Below, piece by piece: positions 35,701-43,771 of a DNA stretch of 64,000 nucleotides; positions within the stretch are counted from its first letter, which is position 1; each line of letters starts with the position of its first letter. Position numbers and translations under genes: made by a program. The stretch lies in contig BORH01000007.1 of assembly GCA_018333075.1 (NCBI GenBank), positions 124,001-188,000 on the forward strand, in the 5' to 3' direction. Under the pieces are notes generated by a model. That model was not told where the DNA came from. It did not search any database and worked only from the letters and a program-made list of their open reading frames with translations. The DNA comes from Heyndrickxia sporothermodurans (GTDB lineage Bacteria > Bacillota > Bacilli > Bacillales > Bacillaceae_C).

Positions 35701-36120
35701 ATGAATGTAAAAAATGAATTAGGTGCAGTTATTTTACGAATCGTGATTGGAGTAAGCTTTTTTGTTCATGGACTTGTTAAGTTTCAAGGCGGAATTGAAA
35801 ATATTTCCGGTTGGTTTGATAGTATTGGAATACCAGGGTTTATGGCTTACGTAATTGCTAGTATTGAACTCGTTGGCGGACTTGCGTTAATTATTGGCTT
35901 TGGAACTCGTGTTGTTTCAGCATTGTTTGTACTAATAATGCTTGGTGCAATCATAAAGGTAAAATTTGCAGTTGGATTCTTAGGTAATGACAAAATGGCA
36001 GGCTATGAATTAGAGCTTGCTTACTTAGCAATTTCATTATTCCTTGCTATTAATGGAAGCAGGCTGCTCTCTGTTAGTCAATTATTTGTCAAAGACAAGT
36101 CTACTGTAAGTTCAAAGTAA
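35701..36120 (+). CDS. DoxX-family membrane protein
   Basis: 139 aa with four spans. ILRIVIGVSFFVHGLVKFQG and IELVGGLALIIGFGTRVVSA are typical DoxX segments. Family members are linked to respiratory or thiol-stress functions. ATG follows AGGAGTGAAAGTGA. A strong terminator ends the unit at 36154-36194. Confidence 0.88.
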   Translation: MNVKNELGAVILRIVIGVSFFVHGLVKFQGGIENISGWFDSIGIPGFMAYVIASIELVGGLALIIGFGTRVVSALFVLIMLGAIIKVKFAVGFLGNDKMAGYELELAYLAISLFLAINGSRLLSVSQLFVKDKSTVSSK

Positions 36121-36153
36121 CCATATTAAAATCAATTAAAAAACCATATGCAT

Positions 36154-36198
36154 AACGGGGTTGTCTGAACAGTATGGTATCAGACAACCCCGTTTTTT
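36154..36198 (+). terminator. Strong terminator after the DoxX gene
   Basis: Perfect 15-bp stem AACGGGGTTGTCTGA and its complement, then TTTTTTT. Confidence 0.9.
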
Positions 36199-36315
36199 TA
36201 GTTCTATACCAATTTCCTTTTATGTTTAAAATTCAAAAGATTGGCGGTCGATTTAAACATAAGTTCATTAAATAGGGGACAAACTGTATTTGAAATAAGA
36301 AAGGAGATGTGTGAC

Positions 36316-36453
36316 ATGACAAAAAAATTTAATAAAGGAAGTCAAAATCAAAACTCCCCTAAATTACATGGACAAGTTCCCGAAAGTGGGGACAATAGTA
36401 AAGGAAATAAAAGAAATAAAGATCAGCATTCAAAAACAGCCGAGTCAAATTAA
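36316..36453 (+). CDS. Small hydrophilic protein, unknown
   Basis: 45 aa, very polar and rich in Lys, Asn, Gln and Ser (TKKFNKGSQNQNSPKLHGQV, SGDNSKGNKRNKDQHSK). No Trp, Cys or hydrophobic core, so probably disordered. ATG follows AAGGAGATGTGTGAC with good spacing, which supports translation. It recalls small spore or desiccation proteins in composition only. A hairpin follows at 36473. Confidence 0.6.
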   Translation: MTKKFNKGSQNQNSPKLHGQVPESGDNSKGNKRNKDQHSKTAESN

Positions 36454-36472
36454 GTAATTGAACAAGAAATAC

Positions 36473-36513
36473 GGAGCTATCCGATAAATGCCAGACTTTT
36501 ATCAGGCAGCTCC
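36473..36513 (+). terminator. Terminator-like hairpin
   Basis: GGAGCT/AGCTCC arms with an inner GATAAA/TTTATC helix. It is 20 bp past the 45-aa gene. The T-run is weak. Confidence 0.55.
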
Positions 36514-36522
36514 AAATCGATT

Positions 36523-36617
36523 TTTAGGCACATAAATTCAAACTTAAGGAGCATTCTTTCCAATTTGAAGCGCATAGTTACGCATTTGAGGCGCATTCTT
36601 TTCTATTTGGGACACAT
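36523..36617. repeat. 21-bp array, core TTgAGGCGCAT (five units)
   Basis: Cores start at 36523, 36544, 36565, 36586 and 36607, exactly 21 bp apart: TTTAGGCACAT, TTAAGGAGCAT, TTGAAGCGCAT, TTGAGGCGCAT and TTGGGACACAT. The remaining 10 bp of each unit vary. It lies between a hairpin and the S-box promoter. Confidence 0.85.
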
Positions 36618-36684
36618 TCTCATGTTTCGTGTACGGATTGTACATTTTGTTTTAATAACATGTTACTTTTTAAAAAAATCATAG

Positions 36685-36715
36685 TTGACAAATAGGATTA
36701 ATAAGATTTAATCTA
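36685..36715 (+). promoter_or_regulatory. Promoter of the S-box leader
   Basis: TTGACA (36685-36690) is a perfect -35. TAATCT lies 18 bp downstream as a weaker -10. Confidence 0.55.
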
Positions 36716-36730
36716 ATGATAACTTAAAAA

Positions 36731-36899
36731 CTTATCAAGAGAGGCGGAGGGACTGGCCCGATGAAACCTCAGCATCAGATTCTTTTAGAATCCTGTGCTA
36801 AATCCTGCAAGCAATAGGCTTGAAAGATAAGTTGAGGTAATAGATGAAATCGATGACCCCTCTTCTTATCTATTTAAACAATGAAACAAAAAGGAGAGG
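36731..36899 (+). promoter_or_regulatory. SAM-I (S-box) riboswitch with apparent translational switch
   Basis: The aptamer has P1 arms CTTATC (36731-36736) and GATAAG (36826-36831), the conserved AAGAGAGGCGGAGGGACTGG and GATGAAACC segments, and TGCTAAATCCTGCA. Downstream, GATAAGTTGAGG (36826-36837) can pair with CCTCTTCTTATC (36859-36870). Alternatively CCTCTTCTT (36859-36867) can pair with the Shine-Dalgarno AAGGAGAGG (36891-36899), nine pairs with one G-U. SAM binding should hold GATAAG in P1 and free CCTCTTCTT to mask the ribosome site. No T-run terminator is evident. Confidence 0.85.
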
Positions 36900-36908
36900 A
36901 TATTTCAA

Positions 36909-37112
36909 ATGGGTAAATTTCTAAGGGAAGCTGTAGAAAATCGACGAAACGAATTAATTAGTAAATTAATTGAGTATGAACAATATAAAAAAGACGACAA
37001 GCATCTTTTTGAATTAACCTTATCAGATTTAGAGTATGAGTATTATAAAATTCAATCGAAGGTCCACCCCCATAGTGGAATCGATTCGATTCGGTGGACA
37101 AATTTCAAATAA
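36909..37112 (+). CDS. FbpA-like (Fur-regulated basic protein A family) small protein
   Basis: 67 aa. KFLREAVENRRNELISKLIE, YKKDDKHLFELTLSDLEYEY and HPHSGI match the FbpA family of small basic Bacillus proteins. In B. subtilis FbpA is Fur-regulated. Here the gene instead follows an S-box, implying control by SAM or methionine status. The Shine-Dalgarno AAGGAGAGG is 9 nt from ATG and is part of the switch. A terminator follows at once. Role not established. Confidence 0.8.
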   Translation: MGKFLREAVENRRNELISKLIEYEQYKKDDKHLFELTLSDLEYEYYKIQSKVHPHSGIDSIRWTNFK

Positions 37113-37118
37113 ATTAAC

Positions 37119-37151
37119 AAAGCCGCTTCTCCATTTTTAAGAAGCGGCTTT
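37119..37151. terminator. Bidirectional terminator between FbpA-like and ABC permease genes
   Basis: Perfect 12-bp arms AAAGCCGCTTCT and AGAAGCGGCTTT between convergent genes. Confidence 0.85.
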
Positions 37152-37161
37152 CAATTATTCA

Positions 37162-37812
37162 CTATAGATCTTTCTTCGAATAAATATTAATGGACACTTG
37201 CATGGAAATTAACCCGATAATAAATGCAAGAATAAATAGAATCCATGTATATGTTTGCTCGGATAGCGGAATTGTAAAATGAAATGAAGCATTTGATTCG
37301 CTATACCATTTAATCAAATGAGGCAATACAAACGGTGTTAAAAATACAATGATAAAACCAATATATTTTGTTTTTTCATAGCCGAATTTTACTTGGACCG
37401 GAATCAAGATGCCGAAAAAAATAGATATTATGAGCATAATTGTTCCGATATTTGTAAGACTTAATTTTTGAATATCTGAAGAAATCCCCAAATAAGTTGA
37501 CAAAGCGAAAAGAATAAGACATCCCATAAATATGATTAGGATTAAAAGATATTTTGCCTTAATTACACCATTACGCATATATGGTGTTGTGCAAAGTAAG
37601 GCTGCACCTTTAGATTTATCCTCTGTCATCGAGACAGAATTAAACAACACATATTCTGTAAATAATACAGTAATAAGTAAACTAATAAAACCTGAATCTC
37701 TAAAGCTTGATTGGGCGGAAATAACTATAGGGGCAGCGAATGCAAATACAGTCATAAACAATAAGTATTTTTTGGACAAAAGCAGGTCTTTTTTCACAAG
37801 ATTGAATAACAA
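37162..37812 (-). CDS. ABC-2-type permease, third gene of a GntR-ABC operon
   Basis: 216 aa with about six spans (YLLFMTVFAFAAPIVISAQS, WILFILAFIIGLISMQVSI). It starts LFNLVKKDLLLSKKYLL like ABC-2 membrane subunits. TTG 37812 follows GGGAGG. It is 6 bp downstream of the ATPase gene. With it the protein should form a small exporter of the YtrB or bacitracin-type class. Confidence 0.85.
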   Translation of the reverse strand: MLFNLVKKDLLLSKKYLLFMTVFAFAAPIVISAQSSFRDSGFISLLITVLFTEYVLFNSVSMTEDKSKGAALLCTTPYMRNGVIKAKYLLILIIFMGCLILFALSTYLGISSDIQKLSLTNIGTIMLIISIFFGILIPVQVKFGYEKTKYIGFIIVFLTPFVLPHLIKWYSESNASFHFTIPLSEQTYTWILFILAFIIGLISMQVSINIYSKKDL

Positions 37813-37818
37813 CTTTAG

Positions 37819-38670
37819 TTACCTCCCTATATAAGCTAACATTATTTGTTCGATTGAAGGCTTTTCAACGACGATCGCATTCATTTGCTCTTTTACTACC
37901 GATAATTGATTTGTAACTCCTTCAAATCCATATGAAGTTACATGTAAATTTAGAAATAACTCCTTTGTATATTCATCAATTAAAGCTTTGTCCCCTTTAA
38001 TCAATGCATGTCTCTCTAATAATTCATCTTTTGGTTCATTAAACAAAATTTGTCCATCATCGATTAAGATCAGTTTATCTGCTACTTTTTCTAAATCAGA
38101 TGTAATATGTGTAGAAAAGAATACACTTTTCCCCTCTTCCTTCATAAATTCAAGAAGGATTTCCATTAATTCACTTCGCACTAACGGATCTAAACCACTT
38201 GTTGGTTCATCCATTATCAATAAATCCGCATGATGGGAAAAAGCTAATGCTATTGCAAATTTCATTCTCATCCCTTTCGATAATGTAGAGATTTTTTGAT
38301 GAAGCTTTAAATGAAATTTATCAATATAATACTTAAAAGTCTTTTCATCCCATTTTGAATAAGCTGGGGCTATCACACTTTTCATTTCTTTTAAGGTTAA
38401 ATCCTCATAAAAGTAACCTTCATCCATAACAACGCCAATTTGATCCTTAAAGGCTCCTTCATTCTGCTCGATATTTTCTCCTAAAAAATTGATACAACCG
38501 GAATCTTTTAAAATTAAGTTCAGAATCGTTTTAATAGTGGTCGTTTTCCCAGCTCCATTTACTCCAATAAAGCCAGTAATACAGTCTTCTTCAAGGGAAA
38601 AGCTTACATTATCCAATTTGAAATTTTTATATGACTTAGTTAAATTTTTGATCTCTAATATCGGTTTCAT
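37819..38670 (-). CDS. ABC transporter ATPase, second gene of a GntR-ABC operon
   Basis: 283 aa. Walker A GVNGAGKTTTIKTI, signature LSKGMRMKFAIAL, Walker B LLIMDEPTSGLDP and His-switch FFSTHITSDLEKVADKLIL are all present. Its ATG overlaps the GntR stop by 4 bp. The arrangement GntR-ATPase-permease is that of YtrA-type operons induced by cell-wall-active compounds, though that role is inference here. Confidence 0.92.
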   Translation of the reverse strand: MKPILEIKNLTKSYKNFKLDNVSFSLEEDCITGFIGVNGAGKTTTIKTILNLILKDSGCINFLGENIEQNEGAFKDQIGVVMDEGYFYEDLTLKEMKSVIAPAYSKWDEKTFKYYIDKFHLKLHQKISTLSKGMRMKFAIALAFSHHADLLIMDEPTSGLDPLVRSELMEILLEFMKEEGKSVFFSTHITSDLEKVADKLILIDDGQILFNEPKDELLERHALIKGDKALIDEYTKELFLNLHVTSYGFEGVTNQLSVVKEQMNAIVVEKPSIEQIMLAYIGR

Positions 38671-39050
38671 TTCAAATCATCCTCTTCAATAAGTACATCC
38701 ATCATTAAATAAAATTCTTCTTTCGTAATTCCTACCATCTTTGCCGTTTTCCACGCTTCCAATAGTTGTTTTTCAACCATATGTTTTTTAGATTCCAGCA
38801 GCATGTCTAAGTTTTCCGGAGCAACATAGGATCCTTTTCCAACCTTAGTAATAATGAATCCTTCTTTTTCCAATTCTTCATATACTCGTTTAGTCGTCAG
38901 TACACTTACACGCAAATCGTTTGCTAATGAACGAATGGATGGAAGCTGCTCACCTTCTTTAAGCTCCTGTTGAAGAATACTCGTTTTAATCTGATCTTTT
39001 ATTTGCTGGTACAAAGGCTGATCAGACACGTTATTAATGATAATTTTCAT
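38667..39050 (-). CDS. GntR-family regulator (YtrA subfamily)
   Basis: 127 aa, a short GntR protein: winged HTH at residues 5-75 (SDQPLYQQIKDQIKTSIL, LPSIRSLANDLRVSVLTTKR), then a short helical tail, the size of the YtrA subfamily. The start at 39050 follows AAGAGG. It heads the ABC operon and probably autorepresses it. Confidence 0.9.
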   Translation of the reverse strand: MKIIINNVSDQPLYQQIKDQIKTSILQQELKEGEQLPSIRSLANDLRVSVLTTKRVYEELEKEGFIITKVGKGSYVAPENLDMLLESKKHMVEKQLLEAWKTAKMVGITKEEFYLMMDVLIEEDDLK

Positions 39051-39171
39051 AAAAGACCTCTTTTTCAACTGTTAATGTCACACATATACACCATACACAC
39101 TATTTACATTGTAATATGATTCTAATCTGCAATCAATATGAAATTGTGATAAATAACCTTTCTTGTATATA

Positions 39172-39210
39172 AAAAGAGCTGATGATTATTGATTAAACAT
39201 CAGCTCTTTT
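39172..39210. terminator. Strong bidirectional terminator
   Basis: AAAAGAGCTGATG and its complement flank a 13-nt loop with A- and T-runs on both sides. It lies upstream of the GntR operon and beyond the decayed gene at 39245. Confidence 0.8.
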
Positions 39211-39244
39211 ACGGAATTAACTATTATCATTTTCATTAAAACCA

Positions 39245-39527
39245 TTACTCAAAATCATCATTTGTATATAAATTTGGAAAATAACTAAACTCGATTGGTT
39301 GAATCAACATCAGGTAGGACTGGAATATAAAATACGTATTTCCAGTCATCTAGAAATAATTTGATAAACCAGCACTAATAGGAATGAAACCCTGATTATA
39401 TCTACAGATTCAACCAATTATCATGATTGTACACTGTTGCAATCCAAATTTCTTCTCCTACTACTGTATAAAAACAAAAAGATAGGAACGAAATGATATG
39501 TTCCTTCGTCAATGCATTTATTTTCAC
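39245..39527 (-). pseudogene. Decayed gene of unknown family containing nested inverted repeats
   Basis: From GTG 39527 (AAAGGAAAT upstream) the minus strand reads KINALTKEHIISFLSFCFYT and EEIWIATVYNHDNWLNL, then TAG at 39402-39404. Further protein-like pieces follow in shifted frames: NQGFIPISAGLSNYF, DDWKYVFYIPVLPDVDSTNR and EFSYFPNLYTNDDFE, ending at TAA 39245. About three lesions would have to be repaired to give one ~95-aa protein. The segment also holds nested inverted repeats: 39294-39305/39407-39418, 39309-39314/39391-39396 and 39318-39325/39340-39347. Confidence 0.5.
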
Positions 39528-39587
39528 CGTAACATTTCCTTTATTTACATTTAGTCATTGATTTTAGCAATAAAACTTTACTGAAAT

Positions 39588-40016
39588 CTAATGAATTAAT
39601 GATGCTCTCAAATTATTAATTCCATTTTCTAAATATGCCTTCAAACATGTCAATACATAAACCCAGCCCTCTTTTTGACCTAACATTTTATTTATCAATT
39701 CTGGGTCATCTTCTTTAAATCCGGATTCACTTACTTCAATAATTGAACTCATCTGATCCAACTCTTTTATTATCATTGTAACGGTCGTTTCCCCCCAAGA
39801 GAATTTTATTTTCTTGTTTTCTTCCACTTCTAACACGGTTATATCTACTTCTGCGTTGTATTCATCGTATCTCCAAGTGATAGTCTGTCCTTGTGCCATT
39901 CTTCCAGATCCGGAAGAAAACCAATAATTAGACATTTTCTGAGGATCCACTATCGCTTCAAATACATCGCTAGCAGGCTTCACTATTTTAAATTTAGTCG
40001 TTATTTGGTTGTCCAT
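39588..40016 (-). CDS. SRPBCC/AHSA1-domain protein
   Basis: 142 aa. FKIVKPASDVFEAIVDPQKM and SNYWFSSGSGRMAQGQTITW are typical SRPBCC openings. EEDPELINKMLGQKEGWVYV-like C terminus forms the long helix. The upstream sequence gives ATG with CGAAAGAGAGCTGATAGAAA in front. No regulator is adjacent. Ligand unknown. Confidence 0.85.
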   Translation of the reverse strand: MDNQITTKFKIVKPASDVFEAIVDPQKMSNYWFSSGSGRMAQGQTITWRYDEYNAEVDITVLEVEENKKIKFSWGETTVTMIIKELDQMSSIIEVSESGFKEDDPELINKMLGQKEGWVYVLTCLKAYLENGINNLRASLIH

Positions 40017-40094
40017 TTTCTATCAGCTCTCTTTCGAAATAGTTAATGATTCTTTCATTATATCCTTATTTGAAAAAACAAATATATTTCTTTC

Positions 40095-40128
40095 TAAAAA
40101 AGAGCTGAGGATTATTCATGAATCCTCA
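40095..40128 (-). terminator. Terminator of a lost or truncated leftward gene
   Basis: TGAGGATT and AATCCTCA arms around ATTCATG, followed on the minus strand by GCTCTTTTTTAG. A 22-codon frame ending KHLQEATPLVEDS overlaps its left arm and may be the tail of a removed gene. Confidence 0.55.
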
Positions 40129-40187
40129 ACTAAAGGTGTAGCTTCTTGCAAATGCTTTAATGTATAACTCTTTTGCCGCTTCATTAA

Positions 40188-41018
40188 GTAAATGAAGCAC
40201 TTCCTATCACTTTTACCTCTATTACAGGTGTGAAAGGAAACTGGAAATTCGATGTTCCTATAGAGCAAGTTCCAAATGAAACGATTCACACCCCTGCAAT
40301 AAGCAGATATAAAGATTACACTTTAAAAGTAGAGTCAATTATAAAAGGAAAAGCAACGACACTTTTAAATTACTCAACTATATCGCCATCTAATTGGAAG
40401 GATGATGAAATCTTATTAACTGTTTTCGATAATGAAGGTAATCGATTAGCAAAAAATAGTGCTGATTTATTATCTACGAAGCAGAAAAATAGTATCGTCA
40501 ACCAAAACTTCCGAGAGCTATTTAGTACTAATATTAGCGACCAAACAAAGTTTTTAATGATTGAACCTGAAATTAGAAGAAATGAGGAGGATACTGTACA
40601 ATCCCTAGAGCAACAAACCCCATTTATCATAAAAAGCAATCGATTTAATTATAAAATACAAGTAAACAGCATTAAGCAAGCGGTAAATCAATTGATTCTG
40701 GACTACAATCTTCAAAATGTTAATCCAAAAACAATTAAAAACGATATAATCAAAAATTTTGTTGAGTTTATTCACTTAATTAAATCTAAAGACATCCATA
40801 GAGATGAAAATGGAAAGCTAGATATGGAAAAAATTCTTGAACTCCGTATTCAAAACAAGCAAACGAATAAAATAGATAAAGAAAGTATGCATTACCAATC
40901 TGTATTTTCAATCAATGATCCTAGTCAGGACTATTCAATAATTGTTCCCTTTGGAACATTAAGTAGAAACGAACCGATCAAAATGAAGCCACTAAAAATT
41001 GATTTAGAAAATAAGTAA
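40188..41018 (+). pseudogene. 5'-truncated DUF4179/DUF5643-type gene
   Basis: A frame of 276 codons opens immediately after a TAA at 40185. The first possible start (GTG 40230) has no ribosome site. The protein-like reading begins before it (EALPITFTSITGVKGNWKFD). The pattern TGVKGNWKFDVPIEQVPNET is that of an internal domain of DUF4179-type anti-sigma or surface proteins, so the N-terminal regulatory and membrane parts are missing. The C terminus ends RNEPIKMKPLKIDLENK. It may be untranslated. Confidence 0.6.
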
Positions 41019-41051
41019 AAGGAGGGGGATCCTCCTCCTTTCTTCTCATTA

Positions 41052-41144
41052 ATCGGTCACATTTTCAAATAAATCGGTCATTTGAGTATAAATATCGGTC
41101 ACAGCGCTTCATTTATCGGTCATTTCTTTGAATATATCGGTCAC
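41052..41144. repeat. 21-bp array, core ATCGGTCAC (five units)
   Basis: Cores start at 41052, 41073, 41094, 41115 and 41136, exactly 21 bp apart, alternating ATCGGTCAC and ATCGGTCAT. The 12-bp spacers all differ. The core is shared with the array at 18191. It lies between the 3' end of a truncated gene and the 3' end of the murA-like gene. Confidence 0.9.
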
Positions 41145-41173
41145 TCACGCTCAAGCGTCGTATACATAATTAA

Positions 41174-42460
41174 TTATTTAACAGATTCCAAAATCATCTC
41201 TTCATGTAGATCGTGTAAAGATAAGTTAGCGCCTAATAATTGAAAAGCTTCTACTACATTTTCATAGCCTCGTTCAATATGCTCTAGTCCCGTAATGATT
41301 GTGCATCCGTCTGCAGCTAACCCTGCAAGAATAAGACTGATTCCCGCACGAATATCTGAAGCATGGACTATAGCATCCTTTAAAGGTGTCTTTCCTTTAA
41401 TAAACGCTACTCCTGAGCGAACCTTAATATCCGCTCCCATTTTAACTAATTCTTGAACATGATTAAAACGGTTAGGGTATATTTTTTCACTAATAATACT
41501 TTTTCCATGTGCTTGTGTTAATAAAACGGTTAATGGCTGCTGTAAATCCGTAGGAAATCCGGGATACATAGCTGTTCGTACTCTAGCTGCCTTTATATTC
41601 CCATTATAGTGGGAGGTAACTGAATGGTCATCAGCACTAATATTCAGTCCCATTTCCCTTAGCTTAGTGATACATGACATCACATGTTCTGGCATAATAT
41701 TATTGACGGTTACTGTTCCTCCTGTAACTCCAGCAGCAATTAGAAAAGCACCAGCAATTAATCGGTCAGGTATTGCCGTGTGAGTACAGCCATTTAAATG
41801 TGTGACCCCGGAAATTCGAATGGTATCTGTTCCAGCACCACTAATTTTTGCTCCCATTTTATTTAGAAAAATTGCCGTATCCGTCACTTCAGGATCACGT
41901 GCGGCATTTAACAGTATCGTCTCGCCTTTTGCACGGACTGCTGCTAACATCGCATTTATCGTTGCACCTGAGGTAATGGTATCGAAATAGATTGTTGCAC
42001 CCTTTAATTCAGTTGCTTCTACGACATAGTAATCTTCATGAAAGGTAAATGTTGCCCCCATCATTTGCAATGCTTTGATGTGTTGATCAATGGGTCGACT
42101 AACAAAATTGTCACCACCTGGATATCCAACAGATACTTTTCCAAACTTAGATAGCAATGCTCCAACAAAATAATAAGCCGTTCTAAATGAAGATGTTTTC
42201 TTAGAATCTAAGCTTGTATTAACAATCGTTCTTGGATCTATATGTATTTCACCTGAAGAGTCACGACTGATTTTACAACCAATGTCATTAAAAATTTGAT
42301 AAATCATGCGAATATCAGAAATATTAGGGATATTACATAATGTAACAGGTTCATCTGACAAGCACGCAGCTGCTAATAATGCCAAGGAGCTGTTTTTTGA
42401 GCCTGGTACATTCACACTGCCTTGCAATTTTGATGTATTTTCTATTTTAATCGATCTCAT
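41174..42460 (-). CDS. murA: UDP-GlcNAc 1-carboxyvinyltransferase (MurA) paralogue with Asp at the catalytic Cys position
   Basis: 428-aa EPSP-synthase-fold enzyme of the MurA family, which adds enolpyruvate to UDP-GlcNAc in peptidoglycan synthesis. Lys22-Asn23 (VPGSKNSSLAL), the FPTDLQ loop and HIERGYE are conserved. The loop residue equivalent to E. coli Cys115, the fosfomycin target, is Asp117 (GYPGGDNFVSRP), as in naturally fosfomycin-resistant MurA of mycobacteria. The start at 42460 lies inside the end of the DeoR gene, so translation is probably coupled. Confidence 0.9.
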   Translation of the reverse strand: MRSIKIENTSKLQGSVNVPGSKNSSLALLAAACLSDEPVTLCNIPNISDIRMIYQIFNDIGCKISRDSSGEIHIDPRTIVNTSLDSKKTSSFRTAYYFVGALLSKFGKVSVGYPGGDNFVSRPIDQHIKALQMMGATFTFHEDYYVVEATELKGATIYFDTITSGATINAMLAAVRAKGETILLNAARDPEVTDTAIFLNKMGAKISGAGTDTIRISGVTHLNGCTHTAIPDRLIAGAFLIAAGVTGGTVTVNNIMPEHVMSCITKLREMGLNISADDHSVTSHYNGNIKAARVRTAMYPGFPTDLQQPLTVLLTQAHGKSIISEKIYPNRFNHVQELVKMGADIKVRSGVAFIKGKTPLKDAIVHASDIRAGISLILAGLAADGCTIITGLEHIERGYENVVEAFQLLGANLSLHDLHEEMILESVK

Positions 42461-43259
42461 TATATACACTTCCATTCATTTCTTCATCAGCAAAAACAAT
42501 CCTTACTTTTCTTTCCTGCATTTCAAGGATGGCTGTTTCCGGCGCAGCCTGATCTGTAATGACCATATCTATTGATTCAATCGGTACAGAAACAACAAAC
42601 ATTTGGTGACCAATCTTTTCGTTAGGAGCTAGACATATTTTTTTTCGTGAAACAAGCGAAAGTGCTTTCGTAAACGCAGCACCTTCAGGGGTTGCCGTAC
42701 TAATCCCTTTTGAGCATATTCCTCCGCCTGTTAAAAAGCATATATCTAGCATAAATTTACTAATCATCTCAATTGCTAATGTATCGATAATACTTCCCGC
42801 AGATTCATTTCTTAATTTCCCCCCAATAAGGTAGGAAGTGATGTTTTCCTGTTTCCGAATCGATTCTGCAATTTTAATCGAGTTAGTTATAATGGTAAAA
42901 GGGATGTCAGAAGGAAGATACTTCAGCATTCCATATTGAATTCCTGCTCCACCAATAAAGACAGTATCATGCGGTTTAATAAACGAAGCCGCTAGCTTAG
43001 AAATGGCGTTCTGATGTGGAGCTCCTTCACCATATCTGATGGATTCTGGCTGTGGGAGTGTTCGCACTTTGGGAGCAGGCGAAGTTAAAATTGCTCCTCC
43101 ATATGTTTTTTTGAGCAATCCTTGCTCCTCCATGATTGTCAAATCTCTTCTTATCGAATCAATGGACATCTCGAACATTTCAGAAAGGTCCTTGGCAATA
43201 ACCCTGCCTCCCTTTTGAATCATTTCTAATATCTTTTGGCGACGTTCTTCCGCTAGCAT
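42447..43259 (-). CDS. DeoR/GlpR-family regulator
   Basis: 270 aa. The DeoR HTH is at residues 3-57 (LAEERRQKILEMIQKGGRVI, SIDSIRRDLTIMEEQGLLKK) and is followed by a sugar-phosphate-binding DeoRC domain (TVFIGGAGIQYGMLKYLP, KICLAPNEKIG). ATG follows AGAAAGGAATG. It overlaps the murA-like start by 14 bp and is therefore co-expressed with it. An amino-sugar phosphate would be a reasonable effector. Confidence 0.88.
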   Translation of the reverse strand: MLAEERRQKILEMIQKGGRVIAKDLSEMFEMSIDSIRRDLTIMEEQGLLKKTYGGAILTSPAPKVRTLPQPESIRYGEGAPHQNAISKLAASFIKPHDTVFIGGAGIQYGMLKYLPSDIPFTIITNSIKIAESIRKQENITSYLIGGKLRNESAGSIIDTLAIEMISKFMLDICFLTGGGICSKGISTATPEGAAFTKALSLVSRKKICLAPNEKIGHQMFVVSVPIESIDMVITDQAAPETAILEMQERKVRIVFADEEMNGSVYNEID

Positions 43260-43399
43260 TTTACTTACATTCCTTTCTAGCCATCTAATTATTACTATCG
43301 TATTCTGTATGGTTAAATTTTGTCAATTAAAACATTCATCTTCTTTCAGTATCTTTCATTTTATTTCATGTTTTCTATGTTTAATTAACATAAACAAAA

Positions 43400-43421
43400 A
43401 GCTGCCAATGATTTGACAGCT
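43400..43421 (-). terminator. Terminator of the DUF3147 gene
   Basis: AGCTG and CAGCT arms with a CA/TG inner pairing, followed on the minus strand by a T-run. Confidence 0.55.
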
Positions 43422-43423
43422 AC

Positions 43424-43771
43424 TTAAAATAAGGAACGTATATTTTTCACAACAAGATCTTGAATAAATAAAAATAGTAACCAACCACTTATTCCTAAAC
43501 CAATCGCCACAAATAAATGGCCAAATTTCTGTAAGGCAATATATATAATCACCAACATTACAGCAGTTGCAGGAAATCCCCAAAGAACTCCTAAAACAAA
43601 TTTGCTTAATGTCGCGGTTTTTTCTCCTTGAACATAGAACCAAATCACACTTAGAAGACTTACTAAAGGCAAAGCAGCGATGACGCCACCATAGGTTGGA
43701 AACCTCCGGGATATTTCAGTGATAATCCCAATAATTACTGCAGATACAATAACCTTCATAACTACAAACAT
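43424..43771 (-). CDS. DUF3147 membrane protein
   Basis: About 115 aa with four spans (KVIVSAVIIGIITEISRRFP, YGGVIAALPLVSLLSVIWFY). This is the DUF3147 family layout. Start is uncertain: ATG at 43771 or 43759, both within or at the end of the MarR gene, implying translational coupling. It may be a small transporter controlled by MarR. Confidence 0.78.
   Translation of the reverse strand: MFVVMKVIVSAVIIGIITEISRRFPTYGGVIAALPLVSLLSVIWFYVQGEKTATLSKFVLGVLWGFPATAVMLVIIYIALQKFGHLFVAIGLGISGWLLFLFIQDLVVKNIRSLF

Noticed and set aside
40230-41018. Complete 262-aa secreted protein
   Set aside because: The reading is coding-like upstream of the proposed GTG and begins inside a domain, so a 5' truncation is a better explanation.
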